From contig DHUL01000044.1 in the NCBI GenBank assembly GCA_002409145.1, positions 27,155 through 91,154 of the forward strand: 64,000 bases of DNA, in the 5' to 3' direction. Positions 17,940-26,714 of the stretch are shown piece after piece. Source of the stretch: Bacteroidales bacterium UBA5235. Lineage in GTDB: Bacteria; Bacteroidota; Bacteroidia; Bacteroidales; VadinHA17. The translations under genes and the position numbers were made by a program. The notes under the pieces were generated by a model that had not been told where the DNA came from, did not search any database, and saw only the letters and a list, made by a program, of their open reading frames with translations. Each line of letters begins with the position of its first letter. Position 1 is the first letter of the stretch.

Positions 17940-19706
17940 ATGTCAGATAAACCAGCAAGACCTGCAGGATCAGGGTTGAAGCAGATGGCAAGGCTTTACA
18001 GGTTTCTGAAGCCTTACAGGGGCAGGTTTGCTCTTGGCCTTGTTTTTCTTCTTCTCTCCACAGCAGCCAGTCTTATGTTCCCCCGCCTTCTCGGCGAGAT
18101 GGTTGACCAGGCCAACAGTGGTGGACTGACACGCGGGATCACCCGCACCGGACTCCTCCTCCTGGTAATACTACTGGCCCAGTCTCTTTTTGCATACACC
18201 CGCACCCGGCTCTTTGTGGTGGTAACTGAAAAGACTCTGGCAGCAATACGTCAGCATATCTATAACCACCTGATCAGACTTCCCATGTCTTTCTTCTCAT
18301 CAAGGAGGGTGGGAGAGCTCAACAGCAGGATATCATCAGACATATCATTGCTGCAGGACAGCCTGACGAGTACCCTGGCAGACCTCCTTTCCCAGCTGCT
18401 TGTGATCACCGGGGGTATTACCCTTATGATGATCAGCTCATTCAGGCTGACGGTATTTACTCTGGCAATTGTGCCGGCAATATCGCTGATGGCTTTTTAT
18501 TCCGGGAGGGCCATCAGGCGATATTCAAAGAAGGCACAGGCTTTCGTGGCGGAGTCAAACACCATTGTGGAGGAGACCCTGCAGGGGATACAGAACGTTA
18601 AAGCTTTCACCAATGAGTCATTTGAGAGCCGCCGTTACCGTGAGAAGACCGAGCAGGTGGCCAGGGCAGGCATCACCGGTGGCAAATACCAGGCTGCCGT
18701 CTCATTCATAGTACTCGGATTCTTTGTATCCATGGCGGCTGTCATCTGGCAGGGTGCCACAATGATTGCAAAGGGTCAGATGGAAGCCGGACAGCTTTTC
18801 ACCTTTGTAATCTATTCCGGATTCATTGGCGGCAATATCGCGGGCATGGCAGGTGTCTATGCGAGGCTGCAGAAAACCATAGGCGCTTCTGAGAATCTTT
18901 TGCAACTGCTTGATGAAAAGACGGAAGTAATTGACCCTTCATACGTGCCTGAAGAAGCCCACCAGCTGCATGGTGAGATAACCTTTAAGGATGTCGGGTT
19001 CAGGTATCCGTCACGTGAGGAGGTTGTGGTTCTGAAAAATGTCAGCTTCGGGATTGCGCCTGGCAGGCAGGTGGCACTGGTGGGGCCCAGCGGTGCCGGT
19101 AAATCTACCATAGCATCACTTCTTCTGAGGCTATATGACCCCACGGAGGGAAGTATACTTTTCGACGGCCGTGACAGTATAAGCTTCCCTCTGACAGCTC
19201 TCCGGTCACAGATGGCTGTTGTGATGCAGGATGTATTCCTCTTTGGCGGAACCATCAGGGAAAATATTGCGTATGGGAAGCCGGGAGCTACTGAAAATGA
19301 GGTTATTGATGCTGCGAAACAGGCCAATGCATGGGACTTCATCAGAACATTTCCCGGTCAGCTGGATACAGTTGTGGGAGAAAGGGGAGTACAGCTCTCG
19401 GGCGGACAGAGGCAGAGGATCGCCATCGCCCGTGCAGTGCTGAAGAACCCGCGGATATTGATCCTTGATGAGGCAACTTCATCACTCGATTCTGAATCAG
19501 AACGGCAGGTGCAGGAGGCGCTGGAAAAGCTGATGAAGGGCCGTACCTCCCTGGTTATTGCCCACAGGTTGTCCACAGTACGCAACTCTGATTACATCAT
19601 CGTACTGAATGATGGCAGGATTGTTGAGCAGGGGACGCACAACGACCTGATTTCCAACGATAACGGGCTTTACAAAACACTTACTGAACTGCAGTTCAGC
19701 CTGTAG
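17940..19706 (+). CDS. ABC transporter, fused permease and ATPase (exporter)
   Basis: A 588-residue half-transporter of the MsbA/ABCB exporter type, working as a homodimer in the inner membrane. Six hydrophobic helices fill residues 25-320. The ATPase half carries Walker A GPSGAGKST at 382-390, the Q-loop VVMQDVFLFGGT, the signature LSGGQRQRIAIARA near 485, Walker B ILILDEATSS near 506 and the H-loop VIAHRLSTV. The substrate may be a lipid or a drug and cannot be told from the sequence. A weak GGAG precedes the start at a short distance. No partner gene is present. Confidence 0.92.
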   Translation: MSDKPARPAGSGLKQMARLYRFLKPYRGRFALGLVFLLLSTAASLMFPRLLGEMVDQANSGGLTRGITRTGLLLLVILLAQSLFAYTRTRLFVVVTEKTLAAIRQHIYNHLIRLPMSFFSSRRVGELNSRISSDISLLQDSLTSTLADLLSQLLVITGGITLMMISSFRLTVFTLAIVPAISLMAFYSGRAIRRYSKKAQAFVAESNTIVEETLQGIQNVKAFTNESFESRRYREKTEQVARAGITGGKYQAAVSFIVLGFFVSMAAVIWQGATMIAKGQMEAGQLFTFVIYSGFIGGNIAGMAGVYARLQKTIGASENLLQLLDEKTEVIDPSYVPEEAHQLHGEITFKDVGFRYPSREEVVVLKNVSFGIAPGRQVALVGPSGAGKSTIASLLLRLYDPTEGSILFDGRDSISFPLTALRSQMAVVMQDVFLFGGTIRENIAYGKPGATENEVIDAAKQANAWDFIRTFPGQLDTVVGERGVQLSGGQRQRIAIARAVLKNPRILILDEATSSLDSESERQVQEALEKLMKGRTSLVIAHRLSTVRNSDYIIVLNDGRIVEQGTHNDLISNDNGLYKTLTELQFSL

Positions 19707-19792
19707 GGTGACCTGCCAGGCATGACAGTGTTATTGCAGTAATCGCCTTCCGGCCGGGAGGGATTCCACTCAGTAACCAATGCCCCCGGTGA

Positions 19793-20449
19793 TCAGGGAT
19801 AGAGAAGCCTGATTGTCCAGCCTTCCCTGTCGCTGTTCTTTGTGTATACCAGACGGTCATGCAGGCGGTGTTCCCTTCCCTGCCAGAATTCAATGTAGTC
19901 AGGATCAAGACAGTATCCGCCCCAGTCATCTGGTCGTGGTATGGGCCTGTCTTTGTACCTTTCCTCTATCTCCATGGCAGTTCTGTCAAGCAGTTCCCTG
20001 CTCTCCAGGTGCCGGCTCTGATGAGATGCCATAGTGCTTATCTGGCTCTCGCGCGGACGGCTGCGAAAGTAGGCATCTGATTCCTCCGGTGGCAACTTTG
20101 ACACTTTTCCGCTTATCCGTACCTGACGGTACATCTCATTCCAGAAAAATGTCATGGCAGCATAACTGTTGTTTCTCAGCTCATCCCCCTTGCGGCTCCC
20201 GTAGTTTGTGAAGAAGGTAAATCCTTTCGGGCTGAAGTCCCTGAGCAGCACGATCCTTCCTGATGGTCTTCCTGCAGCATCGGCCGTGGCCAGGTGCAGT
20301 GCATTGGGATCCATCACATTATGTGAGAGGGCATCTTCCATCCATCGCCCGAACTGGACCAGCGGGTCATGTGAGAAGTCGGCGAGGTTCAACCCCTCGC
20401 CATGATACTCATTCCTGAGAAGGGTGGTTATTCTGCGGATCGAATTCAT
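19793..20449 (-). CDS. pdxH: Pyridoxamine 5'-phosphate oxidase
   Basis: A 218-residue FMN enzyme that oxidises pyridoxamine or pyridoxine 5'-phosphate to pyridoxal phosphate, the last step of vitamin B6 synthesis and salvage. Family blocks seen are NALHLATADAAGRPSGRIVLL near residue 48 (read in parts), FFTNYGSRKGDEL, FFWNEMYRQVRISG and the end segment EFWQGREHRLHDRLVY. The frame extends 26 codons further upstream, but family length and the MNSIRRITTLLRNEY start support 20449. The gene is alone, convergent with the ABC exporter and divergent from the LysM gene. Confidence 0.94.
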   Translation of the reverse strand: MNSIRRITTLLRNEYHGEGLNLADFSHDPLVQFGRWMEDALSHNVMDPNALHLATADAAGRPSGRIVLLRDFSPKGFTFFTNYGSRKGDELRNNSYAAMTFFWNEMYRQVRISGKVSKLPPEESDAYFRSRPRESQISTMASHQSRHLESRELLDRTAMEIEERYKDRPIPRPDDWGGYCLDPDYIEFWQGREHRLHDRLVYTKNSDREGWTIRLLYP

Positions 20450-20541
20450 GGGAACAGTTTTTTCTTCGTTTAAGACAAATAAAACAACCGGCCGGTGTAT
20501 ATGTTTAGTTTTTCCGGCAGTTCTCAATCTAACGAAAATGT

Positions 20542-20549
20542 TAACTTTG
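20542..20549 (+). promoter_or_regulatory. -7 element ahead of the LysM gene
   Basis: TAACTTTG matches TAnnTTTG 20 bases before the start codon, giving a very short leader. No clear upstream element is seen. Confidence 0.5.
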
Positions 20550-20569
20550 TTCGTGAAAACTAAAAAAGT

Positions 20570-21688
20570 ATGTCTTTGACACGCATTCTGCCAACAATTG
20601 CACTGATCGTAACCCTGGCTGCTACCACAGTCGTCAGTGCGCAGGTACCTGTGGAGGTGTCAACTGAGAAAGTGGTCTCCGGTGGAAGGGTTTATTACAT
20701 GCATGAGGTTCAGAAGAACCAGACTCTTTATTCCATTGCGAAGGCTTACAGGGTGTCGGTAGATGCCCTCGCCCGCGAGAATGTCATCCCTCCCAACGGG
20801 ATTCAGACAGGGCAGGTGTTGAGGGTACCCTCGCCGGATCAGCAGGCATCCGCTGCTTCCCGACCCGTTCCTGCGGCTCAGCAGGCTGCTGCTGTTACAC
20901 AACCCCGTCAGGCAACGCAGCCTTCGCGCCCTGCGCTTGCCAGTGGTGTCCCCGGTATAGATATATCAGGTGAAAAGATCATATCAGGGGGAAAGACTTT
21001 ATATATGCATGAGGTACAGAAGGGTCAGACTCTTTATTCGATAGCAAAAGCCTACAGGGTTACCATCCTGGATATTGACCGTGAGAACTCCATCCCTCCT
21101 GGAGGCATACAGGCTGGCCAGGTTCTGAAGATACCGGCATCATCAGCTCTTAAGGTGATTGATGAGCAAACACCCCCTGCTGAAACTGCAGCCACTCCCG
21201 ACAAGAGCATGATGGCTGTAGCAACTGCACCCAGCGGTAATACGGAGTCAGGCACAAATGTGTCCAGGCAGGAGACACCCCGCCAGGAGACCCAAATGCC
21301 CAGGCAGGAGACTGCCCGCCAGGAGACCCAGATGCCCCGTCAGGAACAGCCTGCTGCCAAACCGGCATCGGACGGCGGCGTGACAGCCAAAACCACTGAA
21401 GTGAAAGAGAATGCCGAAGTAAACACCCGGACCGCAACAAAGACACAGCCTGATGCAGACACACAGCAGGCTCAGCAAAAGGCACCCTCAGCCGGCAAAA
21501 GCAATGACAAACCAAAACCCGTCCAGCCCGAGAAGAAAAAGATTCATAAGGTCCAGAAGGGAGAGTCTCTTTCAGATATAGCAAAGAAGTACGATATAAC
21601 CGTGCAGGAGCTTAAACAGGCGAATAAGGGGGTCATATTCGCCATGCCTGACATGAGGCTGGTAATCCCGGTGAAGGAGCAAGAGTAA
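20570..21688 (+). CDS. Exported protein with three LysM domains
   Basis: A 372-residue protein with a signal peptide (to about VVSAQ at 25) and three LysM peptidoglycan-binding domains. LysM 1 is at about 43-88 and LysM 2 at about 145-189. Both sit in a duplicated block that begins with EKVVSGGRVYYMHEVQK and EKIISGGKTLYMHEVQK, so this part arose by tandem duplication. LysM 3, near 322-367, is more distant. Between the second and third lies a low-complexity Gln/Pro/Ala/Lys-rich linker with repeated RQETQMP units. No catalytic domain is present, so it probably binds the cell wall as a periplasmic adaptor. It ends convergent with the receiver-kinase gene. Confidence 0.88.
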   Translation: MSLTRILPTIALIVTLAATTVVSAQVPVEVSTEKVVSGGRVYYMHEVQKNQTLYSIAKAYRVSVDALARENVIPPNGIQTGQVLRVPSPDQQASAASRPVPAAQQAAAVTQPRQATQPSRPALASGVPGIDISGEKIISGGKTLYMHEVQKGQTLYSIAKAYRVTILDIDRENSIPPGGIQAGQVLKIPASSALKVIDEQTPPAETAATPDKSMMAVATAPSGNTESGTNVSRQETPRQETQMPRQETARQETQMPRQEQPAAKPASDGGVTAKTTEVKENAEVNTRTATKTQPDADTQQAQQKAPSAGKSNDKPKPVQPEKKKIHKVQKGESLSDIAKKYDITVQELKQANKGVIFAMPDMRLVIPVKEQE

Positions 21689-21726
21689 TACTTCCCGTTT
21701 TCACTTCGTTTCTTTATTCTGGATAA

Positions 21727-22845
21727 TCATAAGGGGATGGTTACGGTAAACCTGCTGCCTTTCCCCGGTGAGCTTTCCAGCTGAACGGATCCTCCGTAAA
21801 GGTCAATAATCTTCCTTGCAATTGAGAGACCGAGTCCGCTTCCTGATATGTTCTTCGTCTCGCTGGTCCTTATCCTCACAAAGTCCTGGAACAGCTTCTC
21901 CTGATCTTCGGTACTGATGCCGATCCCCGTATCTTCAACAACAATTGAACAGGAATTTTTGGATCTGGAGATGTCAATAAAAACCTCACCTTCATCATGA
22001 TTATATTTCACTGCATTTGAGACAAGATTACTTATGATGATCTCCATCTCATTGCGGTCAGCCCTGATGAAACAGTTTTCAGGAATGTCGGCATGAATCT
22101 TTACCTTCTTTTGTTTCGCGAGAGGCTCGATGGTGTCTGTCACGCTTTTGGCCACCTCATGGAGGTCAACATTGGTAATGTGGCGGTTTTTCTTCCCTGC
22201 CTCTATTTTTGTAAGGTCTATGAGATCGGTAATAAGGGCCCTCATTCCCCTGAGGCGCTCCTTGCATCTCTCCAGCATCACCACGTAATCATCAACTGAG
22301 TCGCCAACCTGTTTTTCGAGGATAATGTTGAGGTATCCCTCTACGGCGTTGATAGGTGATTTCAGTTCATGGGACAGCACCGAAAGGAACTGGAACTGGC
22401 TCTGCCTGCCCTCCTCAGTCATCTGCGTGGTCATCCGGCTCAGGAAGAGGTTTTTTGTAATGGCTTCCACTGCCGTTCTCAGCTCCTGGGGAGTAAAGGG
22501 CTTGGGCATGAAACTGTGTGCTCCCATGGTGGTGGCTTTGACGGCCAGGTCAAGTGAAGCGTATGATGTTATCATCATTACTGCAATGTCATACTTTTCC
22601 TCCCGGATATACTCCAGCACTTCGATACCATCCATCCCGGGCAGCTTGTTGTCCAGGAGCAGTATATCGATGGGTACGCTGTCAATTATCCGGAGAGCCT
22701 CTTCACCGCTCTCGGCTGTCATTATCTCATATGTGAAGTCTTCATCGAGGAAGGGGTAAGTTACCCGGAAGTTCCTCATAGCCCTCTCGGTGCCTGATCT
22801 GATGCCGGGTTCGTCATCAACAACCAGTAGTTTCAGTTCGCTCAT
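21727..22845 (-). CDS. Hybrid sensor protein: receiver domain then histidine kinase
   Basis: A 372-residue soluble two-component protein. An N-terminal receiver domain (about 5-128) has the acidic pair Asp10-Asp11, phosphoacceptor Asp65 and Lys115 in MPKPF. It is followed by a HisKA dimerisation domain with His159 in VLSHELKSPINAVEG and a HATPase domain with the N box ISNLVSNAVKYNHDEG, the G1 box VVEDTGIGIS and the G2 box GSGLGLSIARKI. There is no membrane segment. The receiver-first order suggests it is a middle link in a phosphorelay, driven by another kinase. No partner regulator lies beside it. Confidence 0.93.
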   Translation of the reverse strand: MSELKLLVVDDEPGIRSGTERAMRNFRVTYPFLDEDFTYEIMTAESGEEALRIIDSVPIDILLLDNKLPGMDGIEVLEYIREEKYDIAVMMITSYASLDLAVKATTMGAHSFMPKPFTPQELRTAVEAITKNLFLSRMTTQMTEEGRQSQFQFLSVLSHELKSPINAVEGYLNIILEKQVGDSVDDYVVMLERCKERLRGMRALITDLIDLTKIEAGKKNRHITNVDLHEVAKSVTDTIEPLAKQKKVKIHADIPENCFIRADRNEMEIIISNLVSNAVKYNHDEGEVFIDISRSKNSCSIVVEDTGIGISTEDQEKLFQDFVRIRTSETKNISGSGLGLSIARKIIDLYGGSVQLESSPGKGSRFTVTIPL

Positions 22846-22914
22846 GATCAGAAAACGATTAACAGGAGTTCCTGAATGTACAAAACAAAAACCGGAAACA
22901 AAAATCAGGTGAAG

Positions 22915-23385
22915 TCAGTTTCCGGATTTCCTCATCCTGTTACGCTCCTGCCGCCGGAGTATCAGGTATGTAATCAGTCCGGCAACAGATGACACGATCA
23001 GTGCCAGGATAAGACTGCCTGTGACGAACTGCAGCATCCCTTCAGTGACATCTCTGAAGTCGGTGATACTGTTTAATTCAGGATCTATGGCTCCGCTGCC
23101 CAATATTATTCCTCCGAACAGGTAGCTTCCATAGATAATAAAAGGGATCAGTGGTGGCAGGCTTATGGCGCTGGAACCGATTGTCAGTATCTTGTTAAGC
23201 CTGAAAAGATAACTTGCTGCAATTGCAGTCACCGTCTGAAATCCCCATATGGGTGACAGGCCTATGAATACACCTGTTGCAACAGACAGGGTCTTGCACC
23301 TTTTTGTGCCAGAGGTTGATAATAACTCTGCTATAACATTCGCGAGGTTTTCCTTCAGGCTGCTCCTGTTTTCCTTTTCATTCAT
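22915..23385 (-). CDS. DUF2062 membrane protein
   Basis: A 156-residue membrane protein of the DUF2062 family. The conserved block is seen as GVFIGLSPIWGFQTVTAI near residue 38, followed by a YLFRLNKILTIGSSAISLPP segment (read in parts) and two further helices, ending in a basic cytoplasmic tail (RRQERNRMRKSGN). Function is unproven; relatives are sometimes fused to glycosyltransferases and are thought to work at the inner membrane. It lies upstream of the receiver-kinase gene on the same strand with a 69-bp gap; a link is possible but not shown. Confidence 0.82.
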   Translation of the reverse strand: MNEKENRSSLKENLANVIAELLSTSGTKRCKTLSVATGVFIGLSPIWGFQTVTAIAASYLFRLNKILTIGSSAISLPPLIPFIIYGSYLFGGIILGSGAIDPELNSITDFRDVTEGMLQFVTGSLILALIVSSVAGLITYLILRRQERNRMRKSGN

Positions 23386-23455
23386 GCATCGGGAATTGTC
23401 AGTGCTTCACCTGGACATCGCGGAGGCGTTAATGTGATCCTTCTCAAGAGGCTTT

Positions 23456-23779
23456 TTATGGATTAAAGTTAATTCTCTTTGCAATTGTCCTGTCCCTCCA
23501 AATAAGGTTGTTGTACAAATATAGATCAATTTGCAGGTTCAGGCAATCACCTTTCTGGTAACGGTTTCTGCATTCCAGCCACAGAACGAGGTACCTGCCA
23601 TTATCATTAACGAAAGTACCGGAGAGGCTGCAGATGACAGTGCGCGGACTTTCAGGCAGTCCCTTCAGACTTCCTTGGGTCCGCGCCTGGCTTCCCTGAC
23701 AGGGTAACAGTATGCCGGTTTCTGATGACAATGCCAACAGAATAACTGCTCCGGCAACGGTGATTACAATCTTGTTCAC
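23456..23779 (-). CDS. Small exported protein of unknown function
   Basis: A 107-residue protein I do not recognise. It starts with a signal peptide-like segment (MNKIVITVAGAVILLALSS). Two cysteines (VICSL and LECRNRYQKGDCLN, three with the second of the pair) may form disulfides. The C-terminal half looks beta-rich (LVLWLECRNR, LQIDLYLYNNLIW), as in a small beta-sandwich. It ends about 70 bp from DUF2062 and begins 12 bp after the next gene upstream ends, so these two small genes are likely cotranscribed. Confidence 0.55.
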   Translation of the reverse strand: MNKIVITVAGAVILLALSSETGILLPCQGSQARTQGSLKGLPESPRTVICSLSGTFVNDNGRYLVLWLECRNRYQKGDCLNLQIDLYLYNNLIWRDRTIAKRINFNP

Positions 23780-23791
23780 AGTTGGTGGATT

Positions 23792-24232
23792 CTATCGGTA
23801 ACCGTTGACAACAAACTCGCATTTATTGCTTTCCCACAGGGTTGATTCGACAATAAGAGAGTATCCTCCATCAAGACTTTCAACCTGTGCTCTGACGGGA
23901 TTGATACAGTAGATGTTGCAGGGTCTGGGCAGGTTCATCTTCTTCGCGATGGCGCAGAGGAGGCATGTCTGGCCCGTGGCTGTGAGCTTCTCTTCTCCCT
24001 CTTCAATATCCCAGGAGATGCAACCAAACACCTCTGAGAAGGTATTAAAGACTCCTGCCGGGGTGGTGATCTGCAGCTGTGCCAGCTGGCCTTTGGCCGC
24101 CATCCTCTGTTCCTTTTCCTTTTGAGCTTCAACGTCGGCAAGGATACCGGCTTCAGAGTAGCGTCTGACTGAATCTGCAAGTACTGCCGCGTAGAATAGC
24201 TGCAGCATTTTTAATCTTTTTTCCGTTTCCAT
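23792..24232 (-). CDS. Small conserved cysteine-rich protein, function unknown
   Basis: A 146-residue soluble protein I do not recognise with certainty. The N-terminus is helical (EKRLKMLQLFYAAVLADSVRR). The second half has paired cysteines: GQTCLLCAIA near 94, PRPCNIYCINP near 109 and NKCEF near 139. A Cys-x2-Cys and a Cys-x3-Cys suggest bound metal or a ligand pocket like that of small hydrocarbon-binding or ATC-hydrolase-like proteins, but this is inference. The frame opens nine codons earlier; the METEKRL start at 24232 is preferred. It is divergent from the LuxR regulator gene 76 bp away. Confidence 0.6.
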   Translation of the reverse strand: METEKRLKMLQLFYAAVLADSVRRYSEAGILADVEAQKEKEQRMAAKGQLAQLQITTPAGVFNTFSEVFGCISWDIEEGEEKLTATGQTCLLCAIAKKMNLPRPCNIYCINPVRAQVESLDGGYSLIVESTLWESNKCEFVVNGYR

Positions 24233-24308
24233 TATTTTATGGTTAAGTTTGTTATGCAAAGTTGGGGCGGCCCGGAATGCCGCTCAATAGTGATCAATCA
24301 TCATTTTC

Positions 24309-25076
24309 ATGGACATTCAGTCACTGCAGAAGAGGATGACCAGGCTTCTCGACAGCCAGAGACCTTCACCCGAACACACTGATTATTCCATTCTGAACTA
24401 CCATATGCGGCTGCTTGAGCAGATAGCCCTGATGGAAAACAGTTCAATGACGATATACGATCTCCTTCAGAAGAAGTACGTCTTTGTCCGTAACCGGTTC
24501 CGTGAGCTGATTGATTATGATGAGGAGGCTGCTGCCGAGCAGGGTTATGCCTTTTTTTTCCGTTTGATGCACCCTGACGACATCTCTTTTGTGCTTGACA
24601 CGACTATAAGAGCCATTGAACATATTACCGGGCTGCCTCCCGCAGGACGAAAGGATTACAAGACCATCTTCGAGTTCAGGTTGAGAAACCGCGAAGGAAG
24701 GTATATCAGGTTTATCCAGCAACTGGTAAATCTCGAACTGGATCTGCAGGGGAATATGTGGCTGGTACTTATCGTGATGGATATTAATCCGAATCAGCAG
24801 GGAGGGAAGCAGATGCTGCGCAGCACGGTGAACATGAAGACAGGGAAGGTAGTGCCGTTCACCGAAGAAATTGAGGAGAAGCAGTCGCAGCTCACAAAAA
24901 GGGAGATAGAGATCCTCGGGTTGCTTGCCAGGGGTATGGTAAGCAAGGAGATTGCCGAAGAACTTTTTATCAGTGTCAACACGGTGAATAATCATCGCCA
25001 GAGGATCATAGAAAAAATGGATGTGGCCAATACCTCGGAAGCCCTTAACTATGCAATGAGAATAGGAATAATATAA
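24309..25076 (+). CDS. PAS-LuxR transcriptional regulator
   Basis: A 255-residue regulator. Residues 40-165 resemble a PAS fold (RELIDYDEEAA, then FFRLMHPDDISFVLD, and LRNREGRYIRFIQQLV). Residues 190-250 form a LuxR-type helix-turn-helix: LTKREIEILGLLARGMVSKEI (read in parts), then LFISVNTVNNHRQRIIEKM. Proteins of this plan are common in Bacteroidota and sense a small molecule in the PAS domain. It diverges from the cysteine-rich gene and its stop is 13 bp before the MazG-like start, so these two may be cotranscribed. The target genes are unknown. Confidence 0.87.
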   Translation: MDIQSLQKRMTRLLDSQRPSPEHTDYSILNYHMRLLEQIALMENSSMTIYDLLQKKYVFVRNRFRELIDYDEEAAAEQGYAFFFRLMHPDDISFVLDTTIRAIEHITGLPPAGRKDYKTIFEFRLRNREGRYIRFIQQLVNLELDLQGNMWLVLIVMDINPNQQGGKQMLRSTVNMKTGKVVPFTEEIEEKQSQLTKREIEILGLLARGMVSKEIAEELFISVNTVNNHRQRIIEKMDVANTSEALNYAMRIGII

Positions 25077-25089
25077 AGTGAGATTTGAG

Positions 25090-25428
25090 ATGAGTGATTT
25101 TCAGATGCTGATTGATGAGCTTGTTAAATTTCGCGATGCCAGGCAGTGGGAACAGTTTCACAACACCAAGGATCTTGCGCTTGCGCTGTCAATAGAGGCT
25201 GCCGAGCTGAACGAGCTCTTCTTATGGAAGCCGGTTGCCGAGTGTGAGAATGTTGACAGGGCCAGGCTAAGGGAGGAGCTTGCCGATGTATTTGCCTACG
25301 GCCTGTTGCTTGCCGGCAAGCACGGCCTTGACGTCAGGGAGATAGTCCTTGAAAAGATCAGGAAGAACAACGAGAAGTACCCGGTTGACAAGTCAAAGGG
25401 TTCGGCAAGGAAGTACAATGAGCTGTGA
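25090..25428 (+). CDS. MazG-like nucleotide pyrophosphohydrolase
   Basis: A 112-residue all-alpha NTP pyrophosphatase of the MazG/iMazG type, which removes pyrophosphate from (often non-canonical) dNTPs. The two acidic helices that bind magnesium are seen as EAAELNELF near 36-44 and REELADVFAYGLLLAG near 63-78, fitting ExxE then ExxD. The tail NNEKYPVDKSKGSARKYNEL fits the small single-domain family. A GTG at 25078 is in frame upstream; the ATG at 25090 is preferred. It follows the regulator by a few bases and precedes the macro domain gene, a possible nucleotide-handling run. Confidence 0.88.
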   Translation: MSDFQMLIDELVKFRDARQWEQFHNTKDLALALSIEAAELNELFLWKPVAECENVDRARLREELADVFAYGLLLAGKHGLDVREIVLEKIRKNNEKYPVDKSKGSARKYNEL

Positions 25429-25473
25429 TTGCTTTCAGGAGGGTGGCGAACCTCAGTAACCTTATAAGATTGA

Positions 25474-25986
25474 ATGATGATAAAACTGTTGTCTGGCGAT
25501 ATTACGAAGATCGCAGTTGATGCGATAGTCAACGCAGCAAATTCCACCCTGCTCGGAGGGGGCGGGGTTGACGGAGCAATTCACAGGGCTGGAGGCAAGA
25601 GTGTCCTGGACGAATGCATGAGGATAGTTGAAAGGCAGGGAGGCTGCCCGCCGGGAGAGGCAGTGATAACGATGGCCGGGAAGTTACCGGCCAGGCATGT
25701 CATCCATACAGTAGGACCGGTATGGCACGGTGGCATGAACAATGAAGATCAGCTGCTCACAAACGCATATAACAACTCGTTGAGGCTTGCGGTGGAGAAC
25801 GGAGCAAAAACCGTTGCATTTCCCAATATCAGCACCGGAGTATATTGCTTTCCGAAAGAGAGGGCGGCAAGGATCGCAATCGAAGCAGTCCGGAAGTTTC
25901 TAAAATCCGACAAAACCCTGAATGAAGTGGTTTTCGTTTGTTTTGACCGGGAGAATTATGAAATATATGAGCGACTGTTGAAGTAA
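25474..25986 (+). CDS. Macro domain protein (O-acetyl-ADP-ribose deacetylase-like)
   Basis: A 170-residue single macro domain of the YmdB/MacroD type, which binds ADP-ribose and removes it, or its acetyl ester, from acceptors. Seen are [30 protein letters not shown] (in parts, residues 7-36), with the Asn and GGG-V-D loop of the active site, [10 protein letters not shown] near 75 and [12 protein letters not shown] near 112. Length is typical. It follows the MazG-like gene by 45 bp on the same strand. No ADP-ribosyltransferase gene is nearby. Confidence 0.93.
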   Translation: MMIKLLSGDITKIAVDAIVNAANSTLLGGGGVDGAIHRAGGKSVLDECMRIVERQGGCPPGEAVITMAGKLPARHVIHTVGPVWHGGMNNEDQLLTNAYNNSLRLAVENGAKTVAFPNISTGVYCFPKERAARIAIEAVRKFLKSDKTLNEVVFVCFDRENYEIYERLLK

Positions 25987-26034
25987 GAAGTTAGATTATT
26001 TCCACATTTGTGCTATAATTTAAACCTGATAGCC

Positions 26035-26673
26035 ATGCAAAGTGCAGAAAGCCTGAAAAAGAGAATAGAAATGGAACAGAGAAATGATTCCAAAAGAGAA
26101 GCTCCTTCCGGCACAGCGACAATTAAACTGGGTGATGATTCAGGTTCAGGTGAAATTCTTGTTTTTACGTCCCTTTGTAATGTTTATAAGGTTCAGAAGA
26201 AGGAGATCCTGGACAAGGTACAGGCATTGCAGAAGATTGACCTCGAACCGGGAGAGAGACCGATTTATCTTACCGGAGAAAAGAGATACAAGGGCTTCCT
26301 GATCGTGGCATTTGAAAATGGGAAAATAGGGAAGATTTCCATGGGAAGCTATCAGACCGAGTATGCCAGGAAAAAACTGAAGAGTGCCTTCAACAGCGAA
26401 TCACGGCTGATCTTCATTGAACTGATTGAGCAAGACATTGACCTTGTAAGCATGAGCAGCATTAAAAAGGTAGTTGTATTCAACACATCCCTGATCAATG
26501 CAGTGGAGAGCAGGACAACGAAGGGTGTACAGCTGATGAAACCGAAGGACGGCAGCGTCATGATAAAGGTCAGCAGGCTGGAAAACACAAAACTGGCTGA
26601 TCCTGAATACTACCGTAAGAGTGACTCGCTCAATGCAATCGGATTTTACCTGAAGCCGGGGGATGAAGTCTGA
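26035..26673 (+). CDS. Free-standing GyrA/ParC C-terminal-like beta-pinwheel protein
   Basis: A 212-residue protein that looks like part of the DNA-wrapping C-terminal domain of type IIA topoisomerases, without the breakage-reunion domain. Blade-like repeats are seen: EILVFTSLCNVYKVQKKEI near 40, GFLIVAFENGKIGKISMGSY near 85, then SIKKVVVFNTSLINAVESRTTKGVQ (in parts) near 140, each a strand pair followed by a basic turn. About three or four blades fit, against six in GyrA. No catalytic Tyr region is present. It might bend or bind DNA, or be the remnant of a larger gene. ATG 26035 is preferred; the frame opens at 26008. Function is not established. Confidence 0.55.
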   Translation: MQSAESLKKRIEMEQRNDSKREAPSGTATIKLGDDSGSGEILVFTSLCNVYKVQKKEILDKVQALQKIDLEPGERPIYLTGEKRYKGFLIVAFENGKIGKISMGSYQTEYARKKLKSAFNSESRLIFIELIEQDIDLVSMSSIKKVVVFNTSLINAVESRTTKGVQLMKPKDGSVMIKVSRLENTKLADPEYYRKSDSLNAIGFYLKPGDEV

Positions 26674-26714
26674 TTCTCTGCATGGATCAGTCCCATTCCG
26701 GATTCATGGCCCCT

